Notes: a model not told the origin generated them from the sequence alone. A stretch of DNA of 64,000 nt from Aquirufa ecclesiirivi (GCF_011250515.1 NZ_JAANOP010000005.1:64877-128876); one strand, 5' to 3'. Counted from the first letter of the stretch, positions 34,255 through 44,562 are shown. Numbers and translations are program-made.

Positions 34255-35172
34255 ATGCGCATTGTATTTTTTGGAACTCCTGATTTTGCTGTTGCTAGCC
34301 TTGAAGCTTTAATGGACGCTAATTTTACGGTTGCAGCCGTAGTGACAGCCCCTGATAAACCTGCAGGTAGAGGCCAACAAATTCAAGCTTCCCCGGTGAA
34401 AATATTTGCTGAAAGTAAAAATTTACCTGTCTTACAACCCCTCAAATTAAAAGATCCCGAATTCCTAGAAGAGCTAAAGTCATATCAAGCTGACTTACAG
34501 GTGATTGTTGCATTTCGCATGCTACCTGAATCTGTTTGGAACATGCCGCCTTTGGGGACCTTTAATCTCCATGCGTCGCTTTTACCCAATTACCGAGGTG
34601 CAGCTCCCATCCACTGGGCAGTCATTAACGGTGAAACAGAAACAGGTGTCACTACATTTTTCTTACAGCATGAAATCGACACAGGAGATTTATTATTTCA
34701 AGAAAAAGAAGCGATTTCGCCTGTAGACACTACTGGAGATTTATATGAGCGTTTGATGAAAAAAGGAGCTCAACTTGTCGTAAAAACGGCCAAGGCTATT
34801 CAAGACCATACGATTCAAGCACAGCCACAAATCATGACGGGTGATATGAAGCCCGCTCCGAAATTACACCGAGCTACCGGGGAAGTCCATTGGTCAAAAA
34901 CAGGTAAAGAAATTGTCAATTTAGTGCGTGGAATGCATCCTTTCCCAGGATCACATACGCAGTTTCAAGGTAAAAACTGCAAACTAATTCATATAGAATT
35001 TCATCCTGAAATAATACCTGATTTAGGTATTGGCGTTTGGGATTCAGACCAAAAGACCTATTTAAGGGTAGGATGTGCCGACGGCTACATTCAGATTTTG
35101 GAATGGCAAATGGAAGGGAAAAAGCGGATGAAAATAGCTGATTTTTTAAGAGGTTATTCTTTTACATTTTAG
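34255..35172 (+). CDS. fmt: Methionyl-tRNA formyltransferase
   Basis: 305-residue enzyme that formylates initiator Met-tRNA using 10-formyl-THF. The formyltransferase domain has FGTPDFAVASL at the N terminus, then NLHASLLPNYRGAAPIHW with the catalytic Asn/His and HEIDTGDLLF with the catalytic Asp; the C-terminal domain (from about 210) contacts tRNA. Works with the deformylase encoded at 18983. Its stop overlaps the convergent M15 peptidase gene by 11 bases. Confidence 0.97.
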   Translation: MRIVFFGTPDFAVASLEALMDANFTVAAVVTAPDKPAGRGQQIQASPVKIFAESKNLPVLQPLKLKDPEFLEELKSYQADLQVIVAFRMLPESVWNMPPLGTFNLHASLLPNYRGAAPIHWAVINGETETGVTTFFLQHEIDTGDLLFQEKEAISPVDTTGDLYERLMKKGAQLVVKTAKAIQDHTIQAQPQIMTGDMKPAPKLHRATGEVHWSKTGKEIVNLVRGMHPFPGSHTQFQGKNCKLIHIEFHPEIIPDLGIGVWDSDQKTYLRVGCADGYIQILEWQMEGKKRMKIADFLRGYSFTF

Positions 35173-36160
35173 CTTGAGGCTTCCAACGACCTAAAGGAAA
35201 AAAATACCCATTGTTTCCGCGCTGCACATAAGCCCATTGCTCTTTTACATTCACATGAATTCTAGGTTTGGGATTTTGCTGATAGCTTTCCATCCAATAA
35301 CGTGCACTTTCTGGAATGGGTCGCGCTATTTCACATAGACATGGCTGCATCATGCGAAATTCATTCATGGCTTCCAATAAATCACGCGTGTCCTGAACTA
35401 AATCTACCCGACTAAGATTCGCTTTTTGAATATAAATTTGTTCATAATTACTTTTAAAATGCTCAAACTCAAATGCCAAATTGGGATGCTGTCGAAGTAA
35501 TGCAGCAGAGTTCTTGAAGGCTTGAATGTGACCTAAGTCGGGGAATCCTACAAAATCGCCCCCCCAATAAAGTCCGAGATCCTTGGCGATAGCACCCATT
35601 TTATCATACATGATACCTCGTTTCAAATACCGCTTCTTCCGGTATATGGCCACGTCGGCAGCTAGGCTAAAATTATGCATGGACAAAGCTATCTTAGATC
35701 GACCTCGTTTTTGCAAGGATAATTGCTGTTTTAATGAGCGTGTTTCCGAAGAATAGCGCATGGCATACTGCCGAAACTTGAATTTAGTATGTAAACTATC
35801 CTTCAAAGATTTAAATAAACGTATATCGTCCTCCAATTCCAATGCCCAAAATGCAGTAAGATCAGGCTTGTCAATCAGAACACGTTGAGCTAAATATTCA
35901 TCCACCGAATCATTCATCCGAAAAGTACTATCCGACTGAAATGTCTTCTCCGTTCGAATGCCTTGTGCATCTTCGAGAATGAGAGTTAAATTTTGATATG
36001 GTTCAAGGTTTGAGATACTATCTTGTTGGGAAAACATCCAGACCAAATCTTTCCATTGAAGGCTGTCTAATCGAGAAGTTTGACAAGTTCTTATTGGGGA
36101 TTGCGAATACGCAGCACAGGAAATAATGCTCAGAAATACGAGAATTAGTGCTTTCCGCAT
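35162..36160 (-). CDS. Secreted M15-family (VanY/endolysin-like) peptidase
   Basis: 332 residues with a signal peptide (MRKALILVFLSIISCAAYSQ). Residues about 150-220 match the M15C metallopeptidase core: SMHNFSLAADV gives zinc ligands His162 and Asp169, and LYWGGDFVGFPDLGH gives the WGGD motif and the third ligand His211. The family cleaves peptide bonds in peptidoglycan, such as L-Ala-D-Glu or D-Ala-D-Ala. The first 140 residues are unassigned. It ends the purK-purE-LysM operon, 10 bases after the LysM gene, which supports a cell-wall role. Confidence 0.75.
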   Translation of the reverse strand: MRKALILVFLSIISCAAYSQSPIRTCQTSRLDSLQWKDLVWMFSQQDSISNLEPYQNLTLILEDAQGIRTEKTFQSDSTFRMNDSVDEYLAQRVLIDKPDLTAFWALELEDDIRLFKSLKDSLHTKFKFRQYAMRYSSETRSLKQQLSLQKRGRSKIALSMHNFSLAADVAIYRKKRYLKRGIMYDKMGAIAKDLGLYWGGDFVGFPDLGHIQAFKNSAALLRQHPNLAFEFEHFKSNYEQIYIQKANLSRVDLVQDTRDLLEAMNEFRMMQPCLCEIARPIPESARYWMESYQQNPKPRIHVNVKEQWAYVQRGNNGYFFPLGRWKPQAKM

Positions 36161-36170
36161 GAAAAGGAAA

Positions 36171-36824
36171 TTAATGTAAAGGAATAATCAGCTGTTCTCC
36201 ACGTAAAGTAAGATCTTGATCTTTATGGTTTACTTCCATCAATGATTTTTTGGAAACTCCATATTTCTCAGCTACCACGCGAAGGACATCACCTGGACCT
36301 ACAGTATGAATAGTTTGAATTTTGACGTTTAACTTGGTTATTCCCACCTTGATTCCATTAGGATCTACTCCAGGATTAAGAGCTTTCAGCTGGTCTGGTT
36401 TAAGTCCAAAACGATTGGCAATACCAAAAAATGTTTCCCCTTTTTCAACCGTATAAGCATGACTTTTCCCTCCTACATTTTTCAAAGATTCTGCCTCAGG
36501 TACTTTTTCTGCTTCGGCTTCCTTTTTTTGAGCTTCTAAATCTTGTTGGGCCGAGACGGCGGAATCTCCTTGGTCACTTGAAGCTACGGTTGTTTCCGAA
36601 TCATCCGTGGAATCAATGATAATGGGAGTAGGATCATCTAATAAAGTTTCATCCTCTTCCATTTTTAGCTTTTCTGCTTTCACCAACTCTTCGGAAGTAG
36701 GGCTTAAAAAATGTTCATAGCCCACCAATAGTAATCCTGCCAAGGTGGCTAACAAGATCAACAACGTGATGAATGGAAGCTTGGCGGTGGAACTATCTTT
36801 GATGAATGAAAAAGGATTTTTCAT
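36171..36824 (-). CDS. Membrane-anchored double LysM protein
   Basis: 217 residues. One membrane segment at about 18-36 (FITLLILLATLAGLLLVGY), an acidic linker to about 115, then two LysM domains: HAYTVEKGETFFGIANRFG at about 121-168 and IHTVGPGDVLRVVAEKYG at about 172-217. LysM domains bind the glycan strands of peptidoglycan, so the protein probably tethers the membrane to the wall or positions a partner such as the adjacent M15 peptidase. It starts 3 bases after the purE stop. Confidence 0.88.
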   Translation of the reverse strand: MKNPFSFIKDSSTAKLPFITLLILLATLAGLLLVGYEHFLSPTSEELVKAEKLKMEEDETLLDDPTPIIIDSTDDSETTVASSDQGDSAVSAQQDLEAQKKEAEAEKVPEAESLKNVGGKSHAYTVEKGETFFGIANRFGLKPDQLKALNPGVDPNGIKVGITKLNVKIQTIHTVGPGDVLRVVAEKYGVSKKSLMEVNHKDQDLTLRGEQLIIPLH

Positions 36825-36827
36825 GTA

Positions 36828-37316
36828 TTATGACAAATTGGATTTTGTTTTTTGGCTCATTTCAGCCACTTTTTCAATTAAATCTTGCTTGTATGTGAGC
36901 AATTTTTGAGCTAATGTTTCATCTGAAATGGCCAACATTTGAACGGCTAAAATTCCCGCATTTTTGGAGGCATTCAATGCCACCGTGGCTACGGGAACCC
37001 CATTGGGCATTTGTAATATGGACAAAACTGAATCCCATCCATCAATGGAATTGGATGATTTCACTGGAACGCCAATTACTGGTAATATGGTAGCTGAAGC
37101 AACCATTCCTGGCAAATGTGCCGCTCCACCAGCACCAGCGATGATGACTTGAACACCCCGTTCTTTGGCAGTTTGTGCATACTGAAGCATTTTAACTGGA
37201 GTACGGTGAGCAGATACAATATCTACTTCATAAGCTACTCCAAATTCCTTGCAGATTTCGATTGCATCTTGCATAACCGAAAGATCTGAACTACTTCCCA
37301 TGATGATTCCTACCAT
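36828..37316 (-). CDS. purE: N5-CAIR mutase
   Basis: 162-residue enzyme that converts N5-carboxyaminoimidazole ribonucleotide to CAIR in purine synthesis. [16 protein letters not shown] at the N terminus, VSAHRTP with the catalytic His, and [15 protein letters not shown] are all diagnostic of class I PurE. It follows purK by 12 bases; the pair acts in sequence. Confidence 0.97.
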   Translation of the reverse strand: MVGIIMGSSSDLSVMQDAIEICKEFGVAYEVDIVSAHRTPVKMLQYAQTAKERGVQVIIAGAGGAAHLPGMVASATILPVIGVPVKSSNSIDGWDSVLSILQMPNGVPVATVALNASKNAGILAVQMLAISDETLAQKLLTYKQDLIEKVAEMSQKTKSNLS

Positions 37317-37328
37317 ATCTATTGCTGC

Positions 37329-38462
37329 TTAACTAATAACACGAATGATTTTTCTTACTTGATTGGCTTTTTCCTCTACTTCTTCTCGACTATCTCCTAT
37401 AATACTGACGTGCCCCATTTTGCGAAATGGTTTCGTTATTTTTTTCCCATATAAAAATGGATAAACGCCTGGAATAGCTAATGCTTCGGACAAACCTGCA
37501 TATTTTACCTTTCCTGTATATCCAGCTTCCCCTAAGAGATTCAACATCCCAGCAAATACCGTGGTAGAAGTGTCCCCCAAAGGCAAACCAGCGATGGCTC
37601 TTAAATGCTGCTCATATTGTGAAGTTGCATTGGCTCGTATCGTTTGATGACCCGAATTATGCGGACGAGGGGCTATTTCATTGATTAGGACTTGTCCGTC
37701 TTTAGTCAGAAACATTTCCACGGCCAATAAACCCACCATTTTCATTTCTTGAATTAATCGAGTAGCGATGTCTACTGCTTGGGCTTCGATTTCTTTGGAA
37801 ATAGCGGCTGGTGAAATTAAAAACTCGACCAAATTTTGAACTGGATGAAAAACCATTTCCACGGCTGGAAAGGCCTTCACTTCTCCATGTATATTTCTAG
37901 CCACGATAACGGCTAATTCTTTTTCAAAATCAACTGCCTTTTCCAATAAACCAGGAGCGTCAAATCCTTCCGCAATTTGTGAAGCATTCGCAATCAATTG
38001 AACTCCTTTCCCATCATATCCTCCTTTACCCAGCTTTTGATAGGCTGGCAAAAAATCAAGATGCTGATTTATTTCATCCCTCGACTCAATCAATCGGAAG
38101 TCGGCCGTAGGAAATCCATATTGTTGAAAAAACTGCTTTTGGGTTCTTTTATCCTGAATCATGCGCAACAAATGAGGCTGAGGATACACCTGTTTCCCTT
38201 CGGAGGCTAATTTCTCTAAAGCATCAATATTGACATGTTCTATCTCGATACTGATTAAATCTTGCGACTGACCAAATTGATAGACGGTATCAAAATCTTG
38301 AAATGACCCTTGTGTAAATTCATGTGCCAACCGATGGCAAGGCGCTTCAGGATCTGGATCAAGGCAGGAAATCTGGAAATCCAAATCGATGCCTGCTTGC
38401 AAAAGCATGCGGCCTAACTGTCCTCCTCCTAATAATCCAATTTTTGGCAAGTCCTGATACAT
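37329..38462 (-). CDS. purK: N5-carboxyaminoimidazole ribonucleotide synthase
   Basis: 377-residue ATP-grasp enzyme making N5-CAIR from AIR, bicarbonate and ATP, the substrate of PurE. GLLGGGQLGRMLLQAG at the N terminus, KLGKGGYDGKGV at the ATP site, and INEIAPRPHNSGHQTI with metal ligands are visible. First gene of an operon with purE, the LysM protein and the M15 peptidase. Confidence 0.97.
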   Translation of the reverse strand: MYQDLPKIGLLGGGQLGRMLLQAGIDLDFQISCLDPDPEAPCHRLAHEFTQGSFQDFDTVYQFGQSQDLISIEIEHVNIDALEKLASEGKQVYPQPHLLRMIQDKRTQKQFFQQYGFPTADFRLIESRDEINQHLDFLPAYQKLGKGGYDGKGVQLIANASQIAEGFDAPGLLEKAVDFEKELAVIVARNIHGEVKAFPAVEMVFHPVQNLVEFLISPAAISKEIEAQAVDIATRLIQEMKMVGLLAVEMFLTKDGQVLINEIAPRPHNSGHQTIRANATSQYEQHLRAIAGLPLGDTSTTVFAGMLNLLGEAGYTGKVKYAGLSEALAIPGVYPFLYGKKITKPFRKMGHVSIIGDSREEVEEKANQVRKIIRVIS

Positions 38463-38500
38463 AAATTCCTTTCGAATGGATAAAATTACGGCTTTTGTTT

Positions 38501-38508
38501 TACCTTTG
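38501..38508 (+). promoter_or_regulatory. Probable -7 promoter box of the DUF6580 gene
   Basis: TACCTTTG matches TAnnTTTG exactly, 47 bases before the ATG at 38556. No TTTG at the usual -33 distance. Confidence 0.48.
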
Positions 38509-38555
38509 GAAATTATTTTCCTAGTCCAAATTAGATTCTTTCAAATTTTAAGATA

Positions 38556-39140
38556 ATGTCGAAAAGAACGCTTACCCTCATTTGCATTTTATTGCTAGCT
38601 GTAGCTAGCCGACTTTTAATATTAGCAGGACCAGCGTGGGCTAATTTTTCGCCGATTACATCCATGGCCTTATTTGCTGGAGCTTATTTTAGCAGCAAAT
38701 CTCAATCTATTTCTTGGACTATTTTAAGTATTTGGCTGGCTAACTTAGTTTTAAATAACTTAGTTTACCCTCAATACTACGATGGTTTCTCCTTCGGCTT
38801 TGCTCCTATCCACATGTCGCTTTTTGTGGGGATTTCTTTATTAGGAACCTATATGTTGAAAAACAAAATCACTGCATTAAACTTCCTGACTTCCAATTTA
38901 GCGGCAGTTATTGGCTTCTTTTTACTATCCAACTTCGCTGTTTGGGTGAACATGCCCAGCCTAGGTTCGGCGGTGGTAGGTGACGAATTAGTGTACTCGA
39001 AAGATTGGAATGGCTTAATGCAATGCTATGCCATGGGATTGCCTTTCCTGAAAAACAGTTTGGTAAGTCAATTCCTATTTTCAGGAATTTTCTTTGGAGG
39101 ATTTGAATTACTAAAAAAACAAGTTCCCGCATTACGATAG
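38556..39140 (+). CDS. DUF6580 family membrane protein
   Basis: 194 residues with about five hydrophobic segments (LTLICILLLAVASRLLIL; ISWTILSIWLANLVLN; IHMSLFVGISLLGTYML; AAVIGFFLLSNFAVWV). The ANFSPITSMALFAGAYF stretch and the W-xx-P/Y pattern are typical of DUF6580, which resembles S components of ECF vitamin transporters. No ECF ATPase is nearby. Substrate unknown. Single gene with its own promoter. Confidence 0.8.
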   Translation: MSKRTLTLICILLLAVASRLLILAGPAWANFSPITSMALFAGAYFSSKSQSISWTILSIWLANLVLNNLVYPQYYDGFSFGFAPIHMSLFVGISLLGTYMLKNKITALNFLTSNLAAVIGFFLLSNFAVWVNMPSLGSAVVGDELVYSKDWNGLMQCYAMGLPFLKNSLVSQFLFSGIFFGGFELLKKQVPALR

Positions 39141-39179
39141 GCATGAGCAAGCATGAATAGCCTGCCCATGCTAGGTCAT

Positions 39180-40451
39180 TTATTCGTTTTTGTACACCTT
39201 ACCTTCTTTCATCACAAATTTCACTCGGCTCATTGACTGAATGGTTTCTGCAGGATTCCCTTCTACCGCAATGATGTCAGCCCATTTACCCGGTTCAATG
39301 GATCCTAACATATCACTTTGTCCCAATAAATCAGCTGCATTGACGGTTGCGGATTGAATGGTTTCTAGTGCGGGCATACCTGCTTCATGCATCAATTCAA
39401 ATTCACGGGCATTTTTGCCATGGCCAAATACCCCGGCATCCGTCCCAAAGGCAATTTTCACCCCTGCCTTGTAAGCTCTACCAAAAGTAGACTGAATCAT
39501 GGGACCGATAGCCAAAGCTTTCAAACGAACCATTTCTGGATAATAATTGGGAATTTTGGCTGAATCAGCGGTAGATCGACCAGCTATAACGGTAGGCACA
39601 TAATAAGTCCCATGCTTTTTCATCAATTCCATAATTTCCTCCGTCATATAAGTTCCATGTTCGATGGAGCTTACTCCCCCTAAAACGGCACGTTTGATGC
39701 CTTCTGCACCATGGGCATGAGCCGCTACTTTAAAGCCATAATCTTTAGCTGTTTGCACTATGGCCTGCACTTCTTCTACAGTAAATTGAGCACCCATACC
39801 ATCTTTGGCATAGCTCAAAACCCCTCCAGTAGAAGCAATTTTAATGACATCTGAACCTTCTTTGTAGCGTTGTCTAACTGCTTTACGAGCATCATCAACT
39901 CCATTGACAATACCTTCTTCCGGACCTAAATCTTTGGTATAATATTGGTTTACGCCATTGGTTCCATCCATATGACCTCCTGTGGTAGATATGGCTACAC
40001 CAGCTGCAAATATTCTTGGACCTTCTACTAAGCCATTATTGATGGCATTTCTCAAACTGATACTTATTAATCCTCCCAAATCCCGAACCGTGGTAAAACC
40101 TGCCATCAGGTTTTTCTTTCCAAAGACCAAAGCTTGGTAAGCTTGATCACCAGGATTTTTCACAAATCGGTCTAAATAGGCATTGGGGTTGGTTTCACTT
40201 CGTAAATGAACGTGCATATCGATTAAACCCGGCATCACGGTTTTACTTTTCAAATCAATGACTTGATCACCCTTCTCTGGATTGATAAAACCGGATGAAA
40301 CACTGACAATCTTTTTTCCCTGAACGGTAATGGACATTTTAGGTAAGACCTTCAATGTTTTCACATCAATTAAATTACCACAATGAATGATGGTTTTTTG
40401 AGCTAGTATAGGCTGAACTGCCCACAATAGAATAAGTAAGATTTTTTTCAT
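39180..40451 (-). CDS. Secreted amidohydrolase (imidazolonepropionase/prolidase-like)
   Basis: 423 residues from the ATG at 40451, chosen because it gives a signal peptide (MKKILLILLWAVQPILAQ); a longer frame to 40517 runs into the inverted repeat. The metal-dependent hydrolase fold is shown by LIDMHVHLR (HxH), the probable carboxylated Lys in DVIKIASTGG, AHAHG, SIEHGT, and FGTDAG. It is probably periplasmic. Substrates of related enzymes include Xaa-Pro dipeptides and N-acyl amino acids; this one is not assignable. It follows aroA at 120 bases. Confidence 0.85.
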   Translation of the reverse strand: MKKILLILLWAVQPILAQKTIIHCGNLIDVKTLKVLPKMSITVQGKKIVSVSSGFINPEKGDQVIDLKSKTVMPGLIDMHVHLRSETNPNAYLDRFVKNPGDQAYQALVFGKKNLMAGFTTVRDLGGLISISLRNAINNGLVEGPRIFAAGVAISTTGGHMDGTNGVNQYYTKDLGPEEGIVNGVDDARKAVRQRYKEGSDVIKIASTGGVLSYAKDGMGAQFTVEEVQAIVQTAKDYGFKVAAHAHGAEGIKRAVLGGVSSIEHGTYMTEEIMELMKKHGTYYVPTVIAGRSTADSAKIPNYYPEMVRLKALAIGPMIQSTFGRAYKAGVKIAFGTDAGVFGHGKNAREFELMHEAGMPALETIQSATVNAADLLGQSDMLGSIEPGKWADIIAVEGNPAETIQSMSRVKFVMKEGKVYKNE

Positions 40452-40488
40452 AGGATGTTGATTTAGCAATTTCACCCTTGTCGTGCGT

Positions 40489-40521
40489 AGATTTGACAAC
40501 CTTCCAAAGGTTGTCAAATCT
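40489..40521. repeat. Inverted repeat upstream of the amidohydrolase gene
   Basis: Perfect 15-base arms (AGATTTGACAACCTT and its complement) with a 3-base loop. It is 50 bases after the aroA stop, so it may terminate aroA, but it lacks a T tract. Similar in make-up to the repeat at 13476-13508. Confidence 0.75.
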
Positions 40522-40571
40522 AAGTGAAAAAGGATAAAATCGTACTATCTAGATCAAGAAATCCAAAATAC

Positions 40572-41813
40572 TTATTCCTTGGAATCCAATATTTTATCTA
40601 CATGAGACCAAAAGCTTGGATACGATTTAGCCACTACACCTGGTTCATGAATAACTATTTCAGATAACAGTCCTAGCGGAGCAAAAGCCATGGCCATGCG
40701 GTGATCATCATAGGTTTCAAATTCGGGAGCAACTTGCTCATGCATGGTCAAGGCACCCGATAATTCATATTTCAAACAGGGTTCCACCTCGACTAAATTT
40801 CCTCCAATCTTCTTTAGTTCTTGTTGTAATGCCAACACGCGATCCGTCTCTTTTACCTTCAAGGACTCAATCCCCGTTAATGTTAAATGTATGTTTTTGG
40901 CTGTAGCCACCACACAAATAGTTTGAGCTAAGTCGGGACAATCAGTAAAATCCCATGCCAAACTTGGTTTAGCTTCGCATTTGGTCAATAAAAATCCTCT
41001 ACCCGTATAGGTACTTTTCACGCCCATTTCGGCCATGATATGTTGAATAGCCGAATCGCCTTGCAGTGAATTCTCTTTCAAACCTAATAATTCCAAGGAT
41101 GCATCTTCAAAGGGCGATAAAGCAACCATGGAATACCAATAACTGGCTCCAGACCAATCTGATTCTACAGCAAAGGGATTCACTTGATAACTTTGTGCGG
41201 GTATATTGATCAACGATTTATACCAATCTGCCTCCGCTTGAATACCAAAATGTTTCATTTGAGCCAAAGTCATTTCAACATAAGGTTTTGAACCCAATGA
41301 ACCCGTAATAGTCAATTCCAAACCGTCTGGCAACAAGGGAGCTAACATCAAAATAGCAGATATAAACTGCGAACTTACGTCTCCCCGAATGGATAAATTC
41401 CGATTCCCCGCATAGCTAAAGCCATTCAATTGCATGGGCGGATAACCTTCTTTATTCAGGTAATTGATATCTGCTCCTAAGCCTCTTAAAGCATCAACCA
41501 AAATACCAATCGGACGCTCACACATACGCGGTGTACCTGTCATTTTTTTCTTTTGGCCCTTAATAGCATAATAGGCAGTCAAAAAACGCATGGTCGTACC
41601 TGCATCTAATACATCAGCCACCTCCCCATTTTCTGACAATAAGCGAATCATGGTTTGGGTATCTCTCGCTTCCGCCAAATTCGAAACATTGGATAATGCT
41701 CCACCTGCTAAGGCATTGATGATCAAAGCACGATTACTTTCCGACTTAGAAGCCGGTAATGGTATGATTTCTTGAAAAGATTTGTTTCTTGGGAATAGGC
41801 GAATTTGACTCAA
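40572..41813 (-). CDS. aroA: 5-enolpyruvylshikimate-3-phosphate synthase
   Basis: 413-residue enzyme of the shikimate pathway, joining PEP and shikimate-3-phosphate. ASKSESNRALI at the S3P site, LDAGTTMRFLTAYYA, SQFISAIL, DWSGASYW and YDDHRMAMAFAPL are visible. It starts at a TTG (41813), 13 bases after mraY. The start is supported because MSQIRLFP sits right before the substrate motif. An aromatic pathway gene behind mraY is unusual. Confidence 0.95.
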   Translation of the reverse strand: MSQIRLFPRNKSFQEIIPLPASKSESNRALIINALAGGALSNVSNLAEARDTQTMIRLLSENGEVADVLDAGTTMRFLTAYYAIKGQKKKMTGTPRMCERPIGILVDALRGLGADINYLNKEGYPPMQLNGFSYAGNRNLSIRGDVSSQFISAILMLAPLLPDGLELTITGSLGSKPYVEMTLAQMKHFGIQAEADWYKSLINIPAQSYQVNPFAVESDWSGASYWYSMVALSPFEDASLELLGLKENSLQGDSAIQHIMAEMGVKSTYTGRGFLLTKCEAKPSLAWDFTDCPDLAQTICVVATAKNIHLTLTGIESLKVKETDRVLALQQELKKIGGNLVEVEPCLKYELSGALTMHEQVAPEFETYDDHRMAMAFAPLGLLSEIVIHEPGVVAKSYPSFWSHVDKILDSKE

Positions 41814-41826
41814 AACTAGGTAGCGC

Positions 41827-43038
41827 TTAGCGCAATTTTAAAGTGACAAGTGAGATAACAGCTAAAATAATACCCACAATTAAGAATCGGATAACAATTT
41901 TAGCTTCATGGTAATTTTTCTTTTGAAAATGGTGGTGCAGAGGTGACATCAAAAAGACGCGCCTCCCCTCTCCATATTTTCGTTTGGTATACTTAAAATA
42001 AGCCACTTGAATAATAACGGACATATTTTCTACTAAAAAGATTCCACATAATACGGGGATCAACATCTCTTTACGGATAACAATGGCCAGCGTTGCAATT
42101 ACTCCGCCCAACATTAAACTTCCTGTATCTCCCATAAAAACCTGAGCTGGATAGGCATTGTACCATAAAAATCCAATGCAAGCTCCTACGAAAGCCGCAC
42201 AAAAAATAGCTAGCTCTCCCGAATTGGGGATGAACATGACATTCAAATATTGAGAGAAAACTTTATTTCCAGATACATAAGCCAAAATAGCCAGGGTCAA
42301 ACCGATAATCACGGAAGTCCCTGCTGCCAATCCATCTAATCCATCAGTAATATTGGCTCCATTGGAAACCGCCGTAATAATGAAAATAACGACCAAGACA
42401 TAGACTACCCAAACATAATGATCTGGGATAAAGTCGGGCAATAACATGTTGTAGTCGAACTGGTTATTCTTCAAAAAAGGAACTGTGGTCATCAATGACT
42501 TATGATCTGTATAAGATTGCAAGGTAGTCCCGTCTGCTAATACACTTACTTTGGAAAATAGTCTAACTTTGATGTGCTCATTGAAATACATCGTTAAGCC
42601 AACAATAATCCCTAGTCCAATCTGACCAACTATTTTAAAACGGCCCGACAAGCCATCTTTGTTCTTTTTAAATACTTTAATGTAATCATCTGCAAAACCC
42701 ACCGCACCTAACCAGATAGCAGAAGTCAATAACAGTACAATATATACGTTGGTTATTTTAGCAAAAAGCAAGGTGGGGATAATCAAAGATAATAAAATGA
42801 TAAAGCCTCCCATGGTCGGGGTACCTTTTTTTTGCATTTGACCTTCCAATCCCAAATCACGAATTTCCTCTCCAATTTGAAGCCTTTGCAATCGATAAAT
42901 GACGGCCTTCCCCCAAATAGCCGCAATCCCCAAGGAGGTGATGATTGCCAAAAATACCCGAAACGAAATATATTGAAATACCCCTGCTCCCGGAATGTTC
43001 CATTGCTTGTCTAGGTAATCAAAAAGGTAATACAACAT
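41827..43038 (-). CDS. mraY: Phospho-MurNAc-pentapeptide transferase
   Basis: 403-residue inner-membrane enzyme that makes lipid I from UDP-MurNAc-pentapeptide and undecaprenyl phosphate. ATG 43038 ([13 protein letters not shown]) is the normal Bacteroidota start; the frame extends 11 codons more from a TTG. About ten membrane segments; motifs [49 protein letters not shown] and MSPLHHHFQ with the catalytic Asp residues are present. Follows murE at 62 bases. Confidence 0.97.
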   Translation of the reverse strand: MLYYLFDYLDKQWNIPGAGVFQYISFRVFLAIITSLGIAAIWGKAVIYRLQRLQIGEEIRDLGLEGQMQKKGTPTMGGFIILLSLIIPTLLFAKITNVYIVLLLTSAIWLGAVGFADDYIKVFKKNKDGLSGRFKIVGQIGLGIIVGLTMYFNEHIKVRLFSKVSVLADGTTLQSYTDHKSLMTTVPFLKNNQFDYNMLLPDFIPDHYVWVVYVLVVIFIITAVSNGANITDGLDGLAAGTSVIIGLTLAILAYVSGNKVFSQYLNVMFIPNSGELAIFCAAFVGACIGFLWYNAYPAQVFMGDTGSLMLGGVIATLAIVIRKEMLIPVLCGIFLVENMSVIIQVAYFKYTKRKYGEGRRVFLMSPLHHHFQKKNYHEAKIVIRFLIVGIILAVISLVTLKLR

Positions 43039-43100
43039 ATTCCTGAAATTTGGATTAGATACTAAAAACAAAAATGCAAAATTTTACATCGATGTACAAA

Positions 43101-44561
43101 TTAATTCAAAGCCTCAAATGCTTCCTGAATGACTTGTTTATCGTCAAAATCATATTTAACGCCTTGGATGTCTTGGTAGGTCTCATGCCCTTTTCCTGCT
43201 ACTAAAATAATATCTCCAGGACTTGCTAAATGCTGAATGGCATAAAATATACCCTCTTTCCGATCGACCAACCTCGTCATTTTCACTTTATCTTCTTCAC
43301 TTAATCCCGCTTCCATTTGATCTAAAATCAATTCAGGATCTTCCTTTCTGGGATTATCGGAGGTAAGTACAAAAGCATCCGAGAACTTAGCCGCTAAGGC
43401 CGCCATGATAGGTCTTTTCCCGGAATCACGGTTCCCACCACAACCCACAACAGTGATGATTTTTTGATTTTTTGACCGAATTGCCTGAATGGTTTTCAAC
43501 ACATTTTCTAAGGCATCAGGCGTATGAGCATAGTCAACGATGGCCATTTTATGATGACTACCGGCCATTTGCTCAAATCTTCCAGGAGCTGTTTTCAAGC
43601 TAGACACTTGAATCAAGACCTCGATTGGGTCTTCCCCTAAAATGATGGCTGTCGAATAAATGGCCAATAAATTATATGCATTGAATGTCCCAATCAACTG
43701 AGCATGAAGATGCTGTCCATTCATCTCTAATTGCAATCCCGACAATCCATTGCTGATAATCTTGGCTTTAAAATCAGCCGCATTCAATAATCCGTACGTG
43801 TATTTCTTAGCTTTGGTATTTTGCAACATCACCATCCCCCGCTTATCATCTACATTCGTTAAGGCAAAAGCGGAAGCAGGAAGAGCATCAAAAAAACCTT
43901 TTTTAGCCGCTATATAGGCATCAAATGTCTCATGAAAATCTAGGTGATCTCGAGTTATGTTGGAGAATATGGCTCCACAAAACTGTACTCCAAAAATGCG
44001 TTTTTGAACAACAGCATGAGAGCTTACTTCCATGAATACATGGCTGCAACCCTCCTCCTTCATTTCTCTCAATAAAGCTTGGAGGCTTAATGCATCTGGC
44101 GTTGTGTGGGTAGCTGGAATTATCCGATCTTCGATCTTGTTTTGTACCGTTGAAATTAAACCGCAGCGATGTCCTAATTTGCGAAAAAGCTCAAATAATA
44201 AGGTAACGCTCGTTGTTTTACCATTGGTCCCCGTAATACCAACCAATTTCAATTCTTTGGATGGATGACCATAAAACTCTGCTGCCGCTAAAGCCAAGGC
44301 CTCATTACTATCCTTCACTTGAACACAAATCACATCGGAGGGAATCGATGAGGGTAATTGCTCCACGACCCAGGCCTTACATCCTTGCTCATACACTTGG
44401 GGCAAAAATTGGTGGCCATCTACTTGGGTGCCTCGCAATGCAAAAAACAAGGAACCTGCTTGTGCTTTTCTTGAATCAAAACACAACATCCCAACCGACT
44501 GATCTTCACCTGTTAGTTGAACAACAGGAATCGATTGAAATAAGGTCTGAACAGATGCCAT
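43101..44561 (-). CDS. murE: UDP-MurNAc-tripeptide synthetase
   Basis: 486-residue cytosolic ligase adding the third amino acid (normally meso-DAP) to UDP-MurNAc-L-Ala-D-Glu. N-terminal UDP-binding domain, ATP site GITGTNGKTTSVTLL, VMEVSSHAV with a catalytic region, and C-terminal TSDNPRKEDP, whose DNPR motif is that of DAP-adding enzymes. Starts 1 base after the ftsI stop. Confidence 0.97.
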   Translation of the reverse strand: MASVQTLFQSIPVVQLTGEDQSVGMLCFDSRKAQAGSLFFALRGTQVDGHQFLPQVYEQGCKAWVVEQLPSSIPSDVICVQVKDSNEALALAAAEFYGHPSKELKLVGITGTNGKTTSVTLLFELFRKLGHRCGLISTVQNKIEDRIIPATHTTPDALSLQALLREMKEEGCSHVFMEVSSHAVVQKRIFGVQFCGAIFSNITRDHLDFHETFDAYIAAKKGFFDALPASAFALTNVDDKRGMVMLQNTKAKKYTYGLLNAADFKAKIISNGLSGLQLEMNGQHLHAQLIGTFNAYNLLAIYSTAIILGEDPIEVLIQVSSLKTAPGRFEQMAGSHHKMAIVDYAHTPDALENVLKTIQAIRSKNQKIITVVGCGGNRDSGKRPIMAALAAKFSDAFVLTSDNPRKEDPELILDQMEAGLSEEDKVKMTRLVDRKEGIFYAIQHLASPGDIILVAGKGHETYQDIQGVKYDFDDKQVIQEAFEALN

Positions 44562-44562
44562 G

